Shown here: in pieces, positions 19,267 through 29,001 of the stretch
Layout of the letters: each line of letters begins with the position of its first letter
Position numbering within the stretch: the first letter of the stretch is position 1
DNA from: Pedobacter sp. PF22-3
GTDB taxonomy: Bacteria > Bacteroidota > Bacteroidia > Sphingobacteriales > Sphingobacteriaceae
Length of the DNA: 64,000 bases
Direction of reading: 5' to 3'
Assembly: GCF_026239555.1 (NCBI RefSeq)
Contig: NZ_JAPIVP010000007.1
Location: 1-64,000 of the forward strand
Notes under the pieces: model-generated
What the model was told of the DNA's origin: nothing
Database searches by the model: none
What the model saw: the letters and a program-made list of their open reading frames with translations, nothing else
Translations under genes and position numbers: made by a program

Positions 19267-19866
19267 TCAGTTTTTAAGCTTCGCTTTAAATATTTTTTCC
19301 AGTTTCTCTATTTTTGGCTGGATGACTAACCTGCAATACGGCTCACTCCCATTTTTATTGAAATAATTCTGGTGATAATTTTCGGCTACATAAAAAGGTT
19401 TAGCAGCCTCAATAGCGGTTACCACTTTTTTACCATAGGCATTAGTTTTATTCAATTCTGCCTTGTACTTTTCTGCCAATGCTTTTTGCTCTGGTGTATG
19501 GTAAAAAATTACAGAGCGATATTGTGTACCACTATCAGCCCCCTGGCGGTTTAATGTTGTTGGATCATGGCTTTTCCAAAAAACCTCTAATAAGTCATCG
19601 TACGAAATAACCATTGGGTTATAAGTAATTTCCAAAACCTCGGCATGACCGGTAGCCCCCGTACATACCTCTTCATAAGTTGGATTGCTTAATGTGCCGC
19701 CTTCGTAACCCGATTTAACTGAAATTACACCTTTTAATCTTTGAAATATGGCTTCTGTACACCAGAAACAGCCCATACCGAAAGTGGCCTTTTCTGTCTT
19801 TTTTCCTTGTGCATTGGCTTGGTTTAATGCCAATACGGCAAGTAGGATCAAAATTATTCTTTTCAT
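19267..19866 (-). CDS. msrA: Secreted peptide-methionine (S)-S-oxide reductase
   Basis: Reduces methionine-S-sulfoxide in proteins. The signal peptide (residues 1-19, ending NANAQ) places it in the periplasm, unlike typical cytosolic MsrA. The catalytic cysteine is in GMGCFWCTE; the usual residue after GCFW is G or S, so an extra cysteine sits beside the active site and could act as a partner thiol. Further family blocks are GYEGG, YEEVCTGATGHAE and AENYHQNYF. MsrB is neither fused nor adjacent. Length (199) fits one domain plus the signal peptide. Confidence 0.93.
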   Translation of the reverse strand: MKRIILILLAVLALNQANAQGKKTEKATFGMGCFWCTEAIFQRLKGVISVKSGYEGGTLSNPTYEEVCTGATGHAEVLEITYNPMVISYDDLLEVFWKSHDPTTLNRQGADSGTQYRSVIFYHTPEQKALAEKYKAELNKTNAYGKKVVTAIEAAKPFYVAENYHQNYFNKNGSEPYCRLVIQPKIEKLEKIFKAKLKN

Positions 19867-20133
19867 GTGTGTGTTTAATTATTAGTTGTAAATAATGGCT
19901 AACCTTGTGGCTGCATAGAATTATTTATGTTTAATTATACGGAAAATAAAAGGCTGTAGTTTGCATTCTAACAATAATGGATTTTGTATGACAATCGCAA
20001 CAATTTGTTAGTTTTACTGTTAATGTTAATAACTTAAATTACTGATCAACAAATTTTTAAATAGACAATCCATCAGCAAAACGCACTTATTAACAATTCT
20101 TTCTAAATTCGTATAACATTAAAATTTAAAATT

Positions 20134-21096
20134 ATGTCAACACCGTATATTCCTTGTTTAGATTTAGGTTCCTATATCAATGGTTCTGAAGAAGAACGTA
20201 AAAAATTTTCTGATGAACTGGGCAGGGCTTTTAACGATTCGGGTTTTGTTACCATTACCAACCATGGTTTAAGCCAGGAATTAATTGATAAACTTTACGA
20301 AAACATAAAAGCTGCCTTTTCGTTACCTATTGAAATCAAAAGGAAATACGAAAAACCAGAATTAGCAGGTCAGCGTGGTTATACTAGTGCAGGTAAAGAA
20401 ACGGCTAAAGGTGCTAAAACACCCGATTTAAAAGAATTTTGGCAAATTGGGCAGGAAGTTACTGATGGTGATCCTGTTAAAAATGAATATCCTGACAACG
20501 AAATTTTAGAGGAGTTACCTGAATTTAATAAAGTAACGGGAGATATCTATAAAAAATTGGAAGAAAACGGAACGCATTTATTACGTGCCATAGCTACCTA
20601 TTTAGCATTGCCGATCAATTATTTCGATAAGCATGTCCATAATGGAAATTCGATTTTGAGAGGTATCCACTACTTCCCGATCGAAAATCCGGAAACCATT
20701 CCTGATGACGCGGTACGTGCTGGTGCACATGAGGATATTAACCTGATCACCTTACTCATTGGCGCCAGTGCCGATGGTCTTGAAGTATTAACACGAAGCA
20801 ATGAGTGGTTGCCAATTAAAGCACATCATACAGATATTGTGGTAAATGTTGGCGATATGTTACAGCGTTTAACGAATAACAAATTAAAATCGACCACGCA
20901 CAGAGTGGTAAACCCTCCACGTGAGCTGATGAAAACTTCACGATTCTCTGTACCATTCTTTCTACACCCACGCAGCGATATGGATTTAACCAGTTTACCA
21001 TCAACCATTGATGCGGAACATCCTAAAGCTTATAGCGATATGACAGCTGGAGAGTATTTAGATGAACGATTAAGAGAAATTGGATTGAAGAAGTAG
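20134..21096 (+). CDS. Isopenicillin N synthase family Fe(II)/2-oxoglutarate-type oxygenase
   Basis: A 320-residue non-haem iron oxygenase with DIOX_N and 2OG-FeII_Oxy domains. The iron ligands are visible as H199 and D201 in GAHEDINL and H256 in THRVVNP. The co-substrate pair R270/S272 is in RFSVPFF. The N-terminal block DSGFVTITNHGL is typical of the family. Bacterial members act on unknown small molecules, so beta-lactam synthesis should not be assumed; no biosynthetic cluster is adjacent. The gene is monocistronic and followed by a terminator. Confidence 0.88.
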   Translation: MSTPYIPCLDLGSYINGSEEERKKFSDELGRAFNDSGFVTITNHGLSQELIDKLYENIKAAFSLPIEIKRKYEKPELAGQRGYTSAGKETAKGAKTPDLKEFWQIGQEVTDGDPVKNEYPDNEILEELPEFNKVTGDIYKKLEENGTHLLRAIATYLALPINYFDKHVHNGNSILRGIHYFPIENPETIPDDAVRAGAHEDINLITLLIGASADGLEVLTRSNEWLPIKAHHTDIVVNVGDMLQRLTNNKLKSTTHRVVNPPRELMKTSRFSVPFFLHPRSDMDLTSLPSTIDAEHPKAYSDMTAGEYLDERLREIGLKK

Positions 21097-21149
21097 TTCG
21101 GAGTCGTGAGTCCTCAGTCATGAGTCCCTCGCGAATCGTAAACAAAAAT

Positions 21150-21179
21150 AAAAGCATCGGCTAAAACCGGTGCTTTTTT
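21150..21179 (+). terminator. Intrinsic terminator after the oxygenase gene
   Basis: AAGCATCGG pairs with CCGGTGCTT around a short loop and is followed by TTTTTT. It lies just upstream of the next gene at 21193. Confidence 0.8.
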
Positions 21180-21192
21180 GTTATTTTGAAAT

Positions 21193-22035
21193 ATGCATTC
21201 TACAAAATTAGAAGTTTTCGCCGAGATTGACGGGATTGGTTCTGCCTCAGGCTTGTTCCTTCAGGAAGATTTGCTGTATATCATTGGCGATAATAGTGGC
21301 TATTTGAACGAATATAACATCAAAACCAGGAAGCTACGTAAAATTCAGATCTTATTTGATAAAACACTCGGTCAGTTAGAAAATATCCCTAAACCCTTAA
21401 AACCTGATTTCGAAATCCTTTGTCAACATGGAGATAAACTCTATATTTTAGGTTCGGGTTCTACACCTAAAAGAAACCTGATGATCGAATTCGATATAAA
21501 AACACAAATAATTGTTCAAAAAGAACTGACCGATACCTACAATAAGCTTAAAACTATTGCCGGAATAGATGATGAGAATTTTAACCTCGAAGGTGCAATT
21601 TTTACGGGAACCGAATGGATGCTTTTTAACCGTGGCAACGGGATCGATGCGAAGAATGGTATATTTAAAATTGAAGGGACCGATCTGACCAAAGCCGAAT
21701 GGATTAAATTTAACAGCTTTAAACTCGCAAATATTGATCACGTAGAATCATCTTTTACTGATGCTACCCTGGTTAAAAATGAAATATTTTTCATTGCCAC
21801 AGCAGAGGATACCAAATCTACTTATGCTGATGGAGAAATTTTAGGCAGTTTTATTGGCAGCATTAACCTACAAAACCTAAAACTAACTTTTAGCAATAAA
21901 ATCTCAGGCAGGCATAAGTTCGAAGGCCTTACACTGCTTCATCAAAATGAGCGGACGACCACATTTCTTTTATGTGAAGACCGCGATACGGAAGAACTTA
22001 AAACGGTAATTTATAAGTTGGTAATTAATTTTTAG
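21193..22035 (+). CDS. Conserved hypothetical protein, beta-propeller-like
   Basis: A 280-residue cytosolic protein with no signal peptide. It has repeated beta-rich segments (LFLQEDLLYIIGDNSGYL, LCQHGDKLYILGSGS, WMLFNRGNG, ATLVKNEIFFIATAEDT) spaced like blades of a small propeller. I recall similar Bacteroidota proteins listed as domains of unknown function, but I cannot confirm the family. The start lies 14 bases after the terminator of the upstream gene. No enzyme motif is visible. It may be a small-molecule-binding or scaffolding propeller, at low certainty. Confidence 0.6.
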   Translation: MHSTKLEVFAEIDGIGSASGLFLQEDLLYIIGDNSGYLNEYNIKTRKLRKIQILFDKTLGQLENIPKPLKPDFEILCQHGDKLYILGSGSTPKRNLMIEFDIKTQIIVQKELTDTYNKLKTIAGIDDENFNLEGAIFTGTEWMLFNRGNGIDAKNGIFKIEGTDLTKAEWIKFNSFKLANIDHVESSFTDATLVKNEIFFIATAEDTKSTYADGEILGSFIGSINLQNLKLTFSNKISGRHKFEGLTLLHQNERTTTFLLCEDRDTEELKTVIYKLVINF

Positions 22036-22042
22036 ATAGAAG

Positions 22043-22085
22043 AGCTGTCAACTTTAATAGCCTGTTTTCCAAAAAGTTGACAACT
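22043..22085. terminator. Bidirectional terminator between convergent genes
   Basis: AGCTGTCAACTTT and AAAAGTTGACAACT pair as a stem with A/T tracts on both sides. It lies exactly between the two converging stop codons, so it probably serves both genes. Confidence 0.65.
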
Positions 22086-22092
22086 ATAAATT

Positions 22093-22614
22093 TTAATTTT
22101 TCAACAAACTCCTTACACTAACCTTTGGCGTTTCTCCAGCCGGCACAATAAAAATCGCATCGTTTTCGATTACCTGCCCTTCATCAAAATAGTATCCGGC
22201 AGTAACCGGAATAATGGCTGTGATTGATTTTCCGTCTTTATCTTTTGTAGGATAGGTGACATTAATTAAATGGCTTTTCATGCTCACCTGAACCTTTTTT
22301 GAGGTTAACCTCGCACCTGTGGCATTCACACAATCCAATTCTATTATTTTAGAACTATTTATACCCGACAGATCCAATGAATTTGCCAAACGGATGTTAA
22401 AAGATTTGCCCGTATTGTTTTTTATAGAAGCTAAAACTTTGTAGCGGTCGAAGTCCTGGTCTTTTATGGTCAACTTTTCTTTATTAGTAACAGAATAGGT
22501 TACAGCAATTCCGTTTACATTTACGGTTTCTCCATCTTTAATCTGCTGTGCATTTGCGATTGAAATCACTGCCAAAAAAGGCAATAAAAAAGTTAATGTT
22601 TTAATTAATTTCAT
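22093..22614 (-). CDS. Secreted protein of unknown function
   Basis: A 173-residue protein with a signal peptide (cleavage near ANAQ, 23). The rest is beta-rich with alternating hydrophobics, consistent with one immunoglobulin-like sandwich. No catalytic motif or lipobox. A single cysteine (about 97) remains in the mature part. The neighbours suggest no role. Confidence 0.6.
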   Translation of the reverse strand: MKLIKTLTFLLPFLAVISIANAQQIKDGETVNVNGIAVTYSVTNKEKLTIKDQDFDRYKVLASIKNNTGKSFNIRLANSLDLSGINSSKIIELDCVNATGARLTSKKVQVSMKSHLINVTYPTKDKDGKSITAIIPVTAGYYFDEGQVIENDAIFIVPAGETPKVSVRSLLKN

Positions 22615-22687
22615 AGTATTAAGCTGTTTCTAGGTTTGTGTTCTGAAATTAAGAATAAAAATAAACTTGATCAATGATTAGCTGATT

Positions 22688-24505
22688 CTATTTCTTCGAT
22701 TCGTCAATTGCTTTGTTTACCACATCTTGTATCCTACCCCTGATTTTCAGGTTAGAAAGTTTATCGGTAACGGTAGGGTTAACACGATTTGACAGAAACA
22801 CATAAACCAAACCACGTGATGGATCTACCCAAACGCAGGTTCCGGTATAACCCGTATGTCCATAAGTTTGTGGTGAAGCCAAGTTAGAAGGGTAATGCTT
22901 GGTACTATCCGGATCCCAGCGATCGAAACCCAAACCCCTGCGACTCACATTTGATTGTTTCGACGTAAACATATCTACTGTTGAGTTTTTGAAATACTCC
23001 ACCCCACCATAAGTACCATGGTTCAACAGCATCTGGTAAATAATGGCCAGATCGTTGGCGCTGGCAAATAAACCCGCATGGCCAGATACACCACCAGCCA
23101 AAGCTGCGCCCTGATCGTGAACGTAGCCAACTAAAAGCGTTTTTCTGAAATAAGTATCCATTTCTGTTGGAATAATCTGCTCCGGTTTAAAACGGTTCCG
23201 TGGCAAGAAACCTGCGGTTTGCATGCCCAATGGTTTATAAAAGTTTTCGTAAGTATATTGATTTAGCGGTTCTTCGCTGATGTGCTCTACAATATCTTTC
23301 ATTACATACATACTGATATCGCTGTACACATATTTACCACGGGTTTTTATTGGCGAATTGAGCATTTTTGGCCACATAAAATCTTTAAAAAAGCCTTTTT
23401 TGATATAATAGTTATCGGCTACTTTTGTTGGATATGCTGCAGATGAATCTCTGCTGTAATCGCCGGTTTTCACATAATCATGAAAAGGAATGTAAGGGAT
23501 AAAACCAGCCTGGTGTAACATTACCTCGCGCACCTGGATATTGTTCATTGGGGTGGTACGCGCTTTAGGGATATAAGCGCCAATATTAGTGTCTAGCTTT
23601 AGTTTTCCTTCTTCGAACAAACGCATTACCGCAGGTGTTGTCGCTGTTATTTTGGTTACGGAAGCAAGATCAAAAATATCAGTTACCTTATCTGGCACAT
23701 TGGTATCATAGGTGTGAGTGCCATAAGCCTTATTAAAAATCACCTTCCCATCCTTAGCGACCAAAACCACCAGTCCTGGAGTAGCTTTCTGTGCTATTGC
23801 TTCAGCAGCAATCGCATCGATTTCTTTTAAATTGTTCGAATTTAAACCTGCATCTTCGGGCACAGTGTATTTTAAGCGCGTGGCTGTTGTAGTAAAACCA
23901 GAGCCCGTAGTATAACGAGAAGAATAAGCAGTAGTTAACTTATTTGAAGCAGCAATGCCTCCAAAAATATATTGCGGTACAATGGCTGCCGCATCTGCAT
24001 TGTTCTGACCGGCCCATACAATTGGCGATTTTAACAGATCAAATGATTTTAAGCCAGGTCCGTTACCAAAAAAAGAGATAATTACCTGTTTATTTTTACT
24101 GATATTATTAATGAAGTTAATGTATCTGTCTTTATTTACATTTTGATCATCAATAGCAATTAAAATGGTATTGAAATATTTAAGGTCATCTTCTAAATCG
24201 TTCAAATTCAGGCTATCTTTATAAGAATCGGCAGAAAATGATGTAATTTTATCGTATTTATTGGCCAAACTATCGAAAACGATGCTATAGGCAAAACCCA
24301 GGCTAACCGAAGCAATATTCTTCTTCTCTAATGATTTCAAAGGAATAATTCCATCCTGGTTGTTTAACAATACTGTTGTGTTAGCAATCGCATTGGCAAC
24401 AGCCAGTTTTTTCTCATTCGCTGTATGATCCTGTGCGCAAGCTATTAAACATAAAACATTGCAGCAAAATGCTACAGCCAGGATACACAATCTATTTCGC
24501 TTCAT
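22688..24505 (-). CDS. Serine hydrolase (beta-lactamase family) with GH3 C-terminal-like N-terminus
   Basis: The C-terminal 380 residues form a class C beta-lactamase/DD-peptidase-like fold with the SxxK motif in DLASVTKITAT, a YSDISMYVM tyrosine block and the late HTGYTG triad element. Residues 25-200 (VANAIANTTVLLNNQDGIIPLKSLEK) resemble the C-terminal domain of GH3 enzymes. In many Bacteroidota the order GH3 catalytic, GH3_C, beta-lactamase forms one protein of about 1000 residues; here the catalytic GH3 domain is missing and a fresh signal peptide with lipobox LIAC sits in front. It overlaps the upstream amidohydrolase by 14 bases. Likely periplasmic and involved in cell-wall fragment turnover; substrate unproven. 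Confidence 0.8.
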   Translation of the reverse strand: MKRNRLCILAVAFCCNVLCLIACAQDHTANEKKLAVANAIANTTVLLNNQDGIIPLKSLEKKNIASVSLGFAYSIVFDSLANKYDKITSFSADSYKDSLNLNDLEDDLKYFNTILIAIDDQNVNKDRYINFINNISKNKQVIISFFGNGPGLKSFDLLKSPIVWAGQNNADAAAIVPQYIFGGIAASNKLTTAYSSRYTTGSGFTTTATRLKYTVPEDAGLNSNNLKEIDAIAAEAIAQKATPGLVVLVAKDGKVIFNKAYGTHTYDTNVPDKVTDIFDLASVTKITATTPAVMRLFEEGKLKLDTNIGAYIPKARTTPMNNIQVREVMLHQAGFIPYIPFHDYVKTGDYSRDSSAAYPTKVADNYYIKKGFFKDFMWPKMLNSPIKTRGKYVYSDISMYVMKDIVEHISEEPLNQYTYENFYKPLGMQTAGFLPRNRFKPEQIIPTEMDTYFRKTLLVGYVHDQGAALAGGVSGHAGLFASANDLAIIYQMLLNHGTYGGVEYFKNSTVDMFTSKQSNVSRRGLGFDRWDPDSTKHYPSNLASPQTYGHTGYTGTCVWVDPSRGLVYVFLSNRVNPTVTDKLSNLKIRGRIQDVVNKAIDESKK

Positions 24506-26126
24506 ATACTTTTTCTCCGTTCAAATAGGTTTTTAAGACTTTGGTTTTTAATATGTTCTGTGGTGTTGATTTTAAAATATCGTGATCGAGCATAACAAAA
24601 TCAGCTAATTTCCCTTTCTCCAAACTTCCTTTTTCTTCTTCCTCAAAATTGGCTTTGGCGGCCCAAATGGTCATTCCGCGTAAGGCTTCTTTTGGCGTTA
24701 AAGCATTTTCAATCTGAAAGCCGCCTTTCGGAAAGCCTTTTACATCTGCTCTTACTGTTGCTGCATAAAACGTTAATAATGGATTAATGTTTTCTACCGG
24801 GAAATCGGTCCCCAGGGGAATCCAACCATTTTGTTTTAACAATTGTTTGTAGGCATAAGCACTTTTTAACCTTTCGGCACCTAAACGCTGTTTAGCCCAG
24901 TACATATCGGAAGTAGCATGCGTAGGTTGAACCGAAGGAATAATACTGGCTTTGCCGAACAGGTCAAAATCTTTAGTGTTAACTACCTGTGCATGTTCGA
25001 TACGCCAGCGCTGATCGTTTTTACCCTTTAATATTTTATTGTAGATATTCAGGATTACCCGATTCGCAGAATCGCCAATAGCATGGGTACACATCTGGAA
25101 ATGATTGGCCGCAATTTTTGTAGCTACTTCTTCAAAATGTTTCTGATTGCTCAACAGAAAACCTGTTTTATTCTGCATGTCGCTGTAAGGATGAAGCAAG
25201 CAGGCACCACGTGAACCTAAAGCACCGTCGGCATATACCTTAAAAGCCCGAACATTTAACCGATCGGTTTTAATTGGGCCACGGTTAAAAAGATATTTAT
25301 AATTATCAGGCTCATCTGAAAGCATTACATAAAGCCTCATTTTCAATTTATTAGATTGCTGCAGTTTTTCAATGAATTCTACCGCCAGGTAACTCAAGCC
25401 GCAATCATCAATAGTGGTTAAGCCAGCAGCAAAACAGTTTTTTTGTGCATCTAAAAATATTTTTTCGGCCAACTTAGCATCTGGTGATGGGATTTTACGT
25501 TCTACTAAAGTTACAGCATTATCAATTAACACACCGGTGAGTTTTCCATTTTGGGTAAGCATATCGCCGCCTACCAATTTTTGCTCACTCTTAATACCAG
25601 CATCATCCAATGCTTTTTGGTTAGCAATAGCTGCGTGCCCATCAATACGGTTTAAAAACACCGGTCGACCGGGAAAAAGTGCTGTCAACTTTTCATTGGT
25701 TGGGAAAGCTTTATCCTGCCAATCGTTTTGGTCCCATCCATTACCAATTAACCAGCCATCAGGATGCGTTTTGGCAAATTCTGTTAAACGTGCAAGTACT
25801 TCATTCCACGACTTTGTTTCCCGCAGATCGGCTGACTGCAAACTTTGCCCATAACCATAAAAATGTGCATGTGCATCTATAAAACCTGGATATATAGCTT
25901 TTCCATTGGCATTAACTTCTTCTTTGGCACTATATTTACCTTTTATCTCATCACTTTTACCCAGCGCGAGGATTTTTCCACCTTTTACTGCGAAAGCTTC
26001 AACCGTATCAAACTTACTGTTAACGGTATAAACTTTGGCGTTGTAAACAATTAAATCAACTGTTTCTTTTTTAGAGCAGGAAGTAAAAAGTAAAGTAAGC
26101 AAAAGGCTGTATAGGATGGGTTTCAT
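24492..26126 (-). CDS. Lipoprotein amidohydrolase (YtcJ-like, amidohydrolase family 3)
   Basis: A 544-residue metal-dependent hydrolase with signal peptide and lipobox (LFTSC, cysteine 17). The metal motif HAH is in YPGFIDAHAHFYG near residue 85. Later blocks are GNGWDQNDW, a HAIGDSANR histidine and GTDFPVENINPL near the end, all as in YtcJ-type proteins. Members remove N-acyl or carbamoyl-type groups from small molecules; the exact substrate is unknown. It is the first gene of a two-gene operon, its stop overlapping the start of the serine hydrolase, which implies coupled translation and perhaps shared peptide or cell-wall-derived substrates. Confidence 0.88.
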   Translation of the reverse strand: MKPILYSLLLTLLFTSCSKKETVDLIVYNAKVYTVNSKFDTVEAFAVKGGKILALGKSDEIKGKYSAKEEVNANGKAIYPGFIDAHAHFYGYGQSLQSADLRETKSWNEVLARLTEFAKTHPDGWLIGNGWDQNDWQDKAFPTNEKLTALFPGRPVFLNRIDGHAAIANQKALDDAGIKSEQKLVGGDMLTQNGKLTGVLIDNAVTLVERKIPSPDAKLAEKIFLDAQKNCFAAGLTTIDDCGLSYLAVEFIEKLQQSNKLKMRLYVMLSDEPDNYKYLFNRGPIKTDRLNVRAFKVYADGALGSRGACLLHPYSDMQNKTGFLLSNQKHFEEVATKIAANHFQMCTHAIGDSANRVILNIYNKILKGKNDQRWRIEHAQVVNTKDFDLFGKASIIPSVQPTHATSDMYWAKQRLGAERLKSAYAYKQLLKQNGWIPLGTDFPVENINPLLTFYAATVRADVKGFPKGGFQIENALTPKEALRGMTIWAAKANFEEEEKGSLEKGKLADFVMLDHDILKSTPQNILKTKVLKTYLNGEKVYEAK

Positions 26127-26280
26127 ATCGATAAAGATAGAAAATTGAAAGCATTTGGATTTGTAAATTCGGTTTTACAGAAATGTCTATTGTCATGCTG
26201 AGGCACGAAGCATCTGTAACCGATCAGCACATCTGTTTAATTCTTCTGGCTAATTCAGTGACTATATTTATTCGGTAAAA

Positions 26281-27053
26281 GATTCTTCACTGCGTTCAGA
26301 ATGACAGCCAAATCCGTGGCCTGTCTCCACAGACCACTTTCCTTTCTCTTAGCATTTCGTTAAGACTGCTGTATTATTGATAATATTTTTTTGCCACGGA
26401 GGCACAGAAAGCACGGAGAATATATCTTGAGTGAATTAAATACCAGTAAGCCTGGGAAAAACTTTCAGTAGTTCAGAATGCCAGGCCTACGTAAAATAAA
26501 CCTGATGGGAACGGCACCTTTTTGGCTGTCACCCTGAGCGGAGTCGAAGGGGAGCCAAAAGTATAGTGTACAGCAGGACTACCGGAACCAATTGATACAG
26601 GAACCTGCTTTTCAAAAAAAACCTCGGCAGGAATAACAAATTGTTCCTGACAAAGATTCTTCACTACGTTCAGAAGGACAGCCAAATCCGTGGCCTGTCT
26701 CCACAGACCACTTTCCTTTCTCCTAGCATTTCGTTAAGACTGCTGTATTATTGATAATATTTTTTTGCCACGGAGGCACGGAAAGCACGGAGAATATATC
26801 TTGAGTGAATTAAATACCAGTAAACGTGGGGAAAAATTTTCAGTAGTTCAGAACGCCAGGCCTATAAAATAAACCTGATGGGAACGGCATCTTTTTGGCT
26901 GTCACCCTGAGCGGAGTCGAAGGGGAGCCAAAAGTATAGTGTACAGCAGGACTACCGGAACCAATTGATACAGGAACCTGCTTTTCAAAAAAAACCTCGG
27001 CATGAATAACAAATTGTTCCCGACAAAGATTCTTCACTACGTTCAGAAGGACA
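26281..27053. repeat. Tandem 374-bp duplication plus partial third copy
   Basis: Unit one is 26281-26654, unit two 26655-27027, and a 26-base third start (GATTCTTCACTACGTTCAG) follows at 27028. Units differ by scattered substitutions. Each holds a CTGAGCGGAGTCGAAGG palindrome arm and a TTTTTTTGCCACGGAGGCAC segment. The flanking 26127-26280 is similar degenerate repeat. Reading frames of 70 and 79 residues inside are copies of the repeat, not genes. Confidence 0.85.
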
Positions 27054-27164
27054 GGTAGCAATTCAATCCTATTTACCAACAGTCATTTACATGTTGAGTT
27101 TTAAACAAATCAGGTTCCTTAAGCTTATTTTGCATAATTTAGCGAATTCACTTTGCCTTACTAC

Positions 27165-29000
27165 ATGACTGATATTATTCACTTATTGCCTGATGCTGTT
27201 GCCAATCAAATTGCTGCCGGAGAAGTTGTTCAACGACCTGCTTCTGCAGTAAAAGAATTGCTCGAAAACTCGATAGATGCCGGCGCAGATAAAATTCAAC
27301 TGGTAGTAAAAGATGCTGGCAAGGCATTGATTCAGATTATTGATAATGGCTGTGGAATGAGCGTTACCGATGCAAGGATGTGTTTCGAACGCCATGCTAC
27401 ATCTAAAGTAAAAAAAGCTGAAGATTTATTCGCTATCCGCACCATGGGTTTCCGTGGTGAAGCCATGGCTTCTATTGCGGCCATTGCACAGGTAGAAATG
27501 AAAACCCGCAGGCATGAAGATGAAATAGGTACGTGCATCTCTATTGAAGGCGCACAGGTAACCAATCAGGAACCCGTAGCTACCGCTCCCGGAACGCAGA
27601 TTTCGATTAAAAACCTGTTTTTTAACACGCCCGCCAGAAGAAACTTCCTTAAAAGTAATCCGGTAGAAATGCGCCATATCCTGGATGAATTTCAGCGCGT
27701 AGCATTGGCACATCCGGGTGTTTTTTTTAGCCTCCACCACGATGGGGTTGAAATTTTCAACCTGCCAAAAGGCAATTTAAAACAGCGTATCGTTCATCTT
27801 TTCGGGAACAACTATAACGAACGTCTGGTTCCCGTTGAAGAAGAAACCACGATCATCAACCTGAAAGGATATATCGGAAAACCTGCTTTTGCAAAAAAAA
27901 CCAGGGGCGAACAGTTCTTTTTTGTGAATAACCGTTTTATTAAAGACCCTTACTTAAACCACGCGGTAAGCTCTGCTTTTGAAGAGTTATTGCCTGATGA
28001 TAGTTACCCGCTATATGTATTGTTTATTGAGATCGATCCATCTAAAATCGATGTAAACGTACATCCTACTAAAACAGAGATTAAATACCTTGATGAAAAG
28101 TCGATTTATGCAATCATGAGATCGGCAGTAAAACGGTCTATCGGACGATACAATATCTCCCCAACTTTAGATTTTGATCAGGAAACGGGTTTTAGTAATA
28201 TGATTACGCATAAAGCGGTTGAAGATATTGTGCCACCGAGCATTAATTTCAATCCTGATTTTAATCCATTTGCCAGCGATAGCAGCTCTACCTCTGGTTA
28301 CGCTACGTCGCCAAGAAATTACGATGCAAAACCGAGTGCCAAAAATTGGGGTTCTCTTTACGATATAACCGAACAACCTGTTGTAGCGCAAACTTCTATT
28401 TATGCTGATGAGACTGTTATAGAAACCAAACAGAAACAATATATGCAATTGCATAACCGTTACATTGTTTCGCAGATCAAGTCGGGTTTGATGGTTATTG
28501 ATCAGCAAATGGCACATGAGCGAATCCTTTATGAACGTTTTCTCGTACATCTTGACGACCGCAAAGGCGCATCGCAGCAGAGTTTATTTCCGCAAACCAT
28601 TACACTTAATGCCAATGATTTTGAATTGGCTAAAAGTTTATTGGAGGATATAAAAAGTTTGGGCTTCGATGTACGGGAATTTGGGAAAAATACGTTGGTA
28701 GTAGAAGGCGTACCGGTTGATCTGGGCAGCAGCAATATTAATGAAACGCAATTATTTGAACAGTTGATTGAGGGCTTTAAAAACTCACAACAAGAATTAA
28801 AACTGAGTAAACGCGATAGCCTCGCTAGAAGCCTGGCTAAAAACAGTGCGATAAAAGCAGGGACAAGCCTTGGCCAAGAGGAAATGAACACCTTGATTGA
28901 TGAGCTTTTTGCCTGTAAAACGCCTAACTTTAGCGTGAGTGGCAAGCCGATTATCCAAACCATTACTTTGGCCGAGCTGGATAAGAAGTTTGAGAAATAG
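27165..29000 (+). CDS. mutL: DNA mismatch repair protein MutL
   Basis: An ATPase that links MutS mismatch recognition to strand removal. GHKL motifs are ELLENSIDAGA (35-45), DNGCGM, RHATSK and GFRGEAMASI, followed by the S5-like transducer domain to about 330. A variable linker (340-420) and the dimerisation domain complete the protein. The C-terminal motif near 445-456 reads DQQMAHERILYE; the histidine of the endonuclease motif DQHA is replaced and no CPHGRP block is seen, so intrinsic nickase activity is doubtful. I choose the ATG at 27165, giving MTDIIHLLPD; a TTG 12 bases earlier is in frame. mutS is not in the window. Confidence 0.95.
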   Translation: MTDIIHLLPDAVANQIAAGEVVQRPASAVKELLENSIDAGADKIQLVVKDAGKALIQIIDNGCGMSVTDARMCFERHATSKVKKAEDLFAIRTMGFRGEAMASIAAIAQVEMKTRRHEDEIGTCISIEGAQVTNQEPVATAPGTQISIKNLFFNTPARRNFLKSNPVEMRHILDEFQRVALAHPGVFFSLHHDGVEIFNLPKGNLKQRIVHLFGNNYNERLVPVEEETTIINLKGYIGKPAFAKKTRGEQFFFVNNRFIKDPYLNHAVSSAFEELLPDDSYPLYVLFIEIDPSKIDVNVHPTKTEIKYLDEKSIYAIMRSAVKRSIGRYNISPTLDFDQETGFSNMITHKAVEDIVPPSINFNPDFNPFASDSSSTSGYATSPRNYDAKPSAKNWGSLYDITEQPVVAQTSIYADETVIETKQKQYMQLHNRYIVSQIKSGLMVIDQQMAHERILYERFLVHLDDRKGASQQSLFPQTITLNANDFELAKSLLEDIKSLGFDVREFGKNTLVVEGVPVDLGSSNINETQLFEQLIEGFKNSQQELKLSKRDSLARSLAKNSAIKAGTSLGQEEMNTLIDELFACKTPNFSVSGKPIIQTITLAELDKKFEK

Positions 29001-29001
29001 G

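Noticed and set aside
20134..21096. Isopenicillin N synthase of a beta-lactam cluster
   Set aside because: Only the oxygenase fold is supported; no other antibiotic genes are nearby.
26473..27079. Small proteins of 70 and 79 residues on the minus strand
   Set aside because: They are two copies of the same intergenic repeat, with repeat arms translated.
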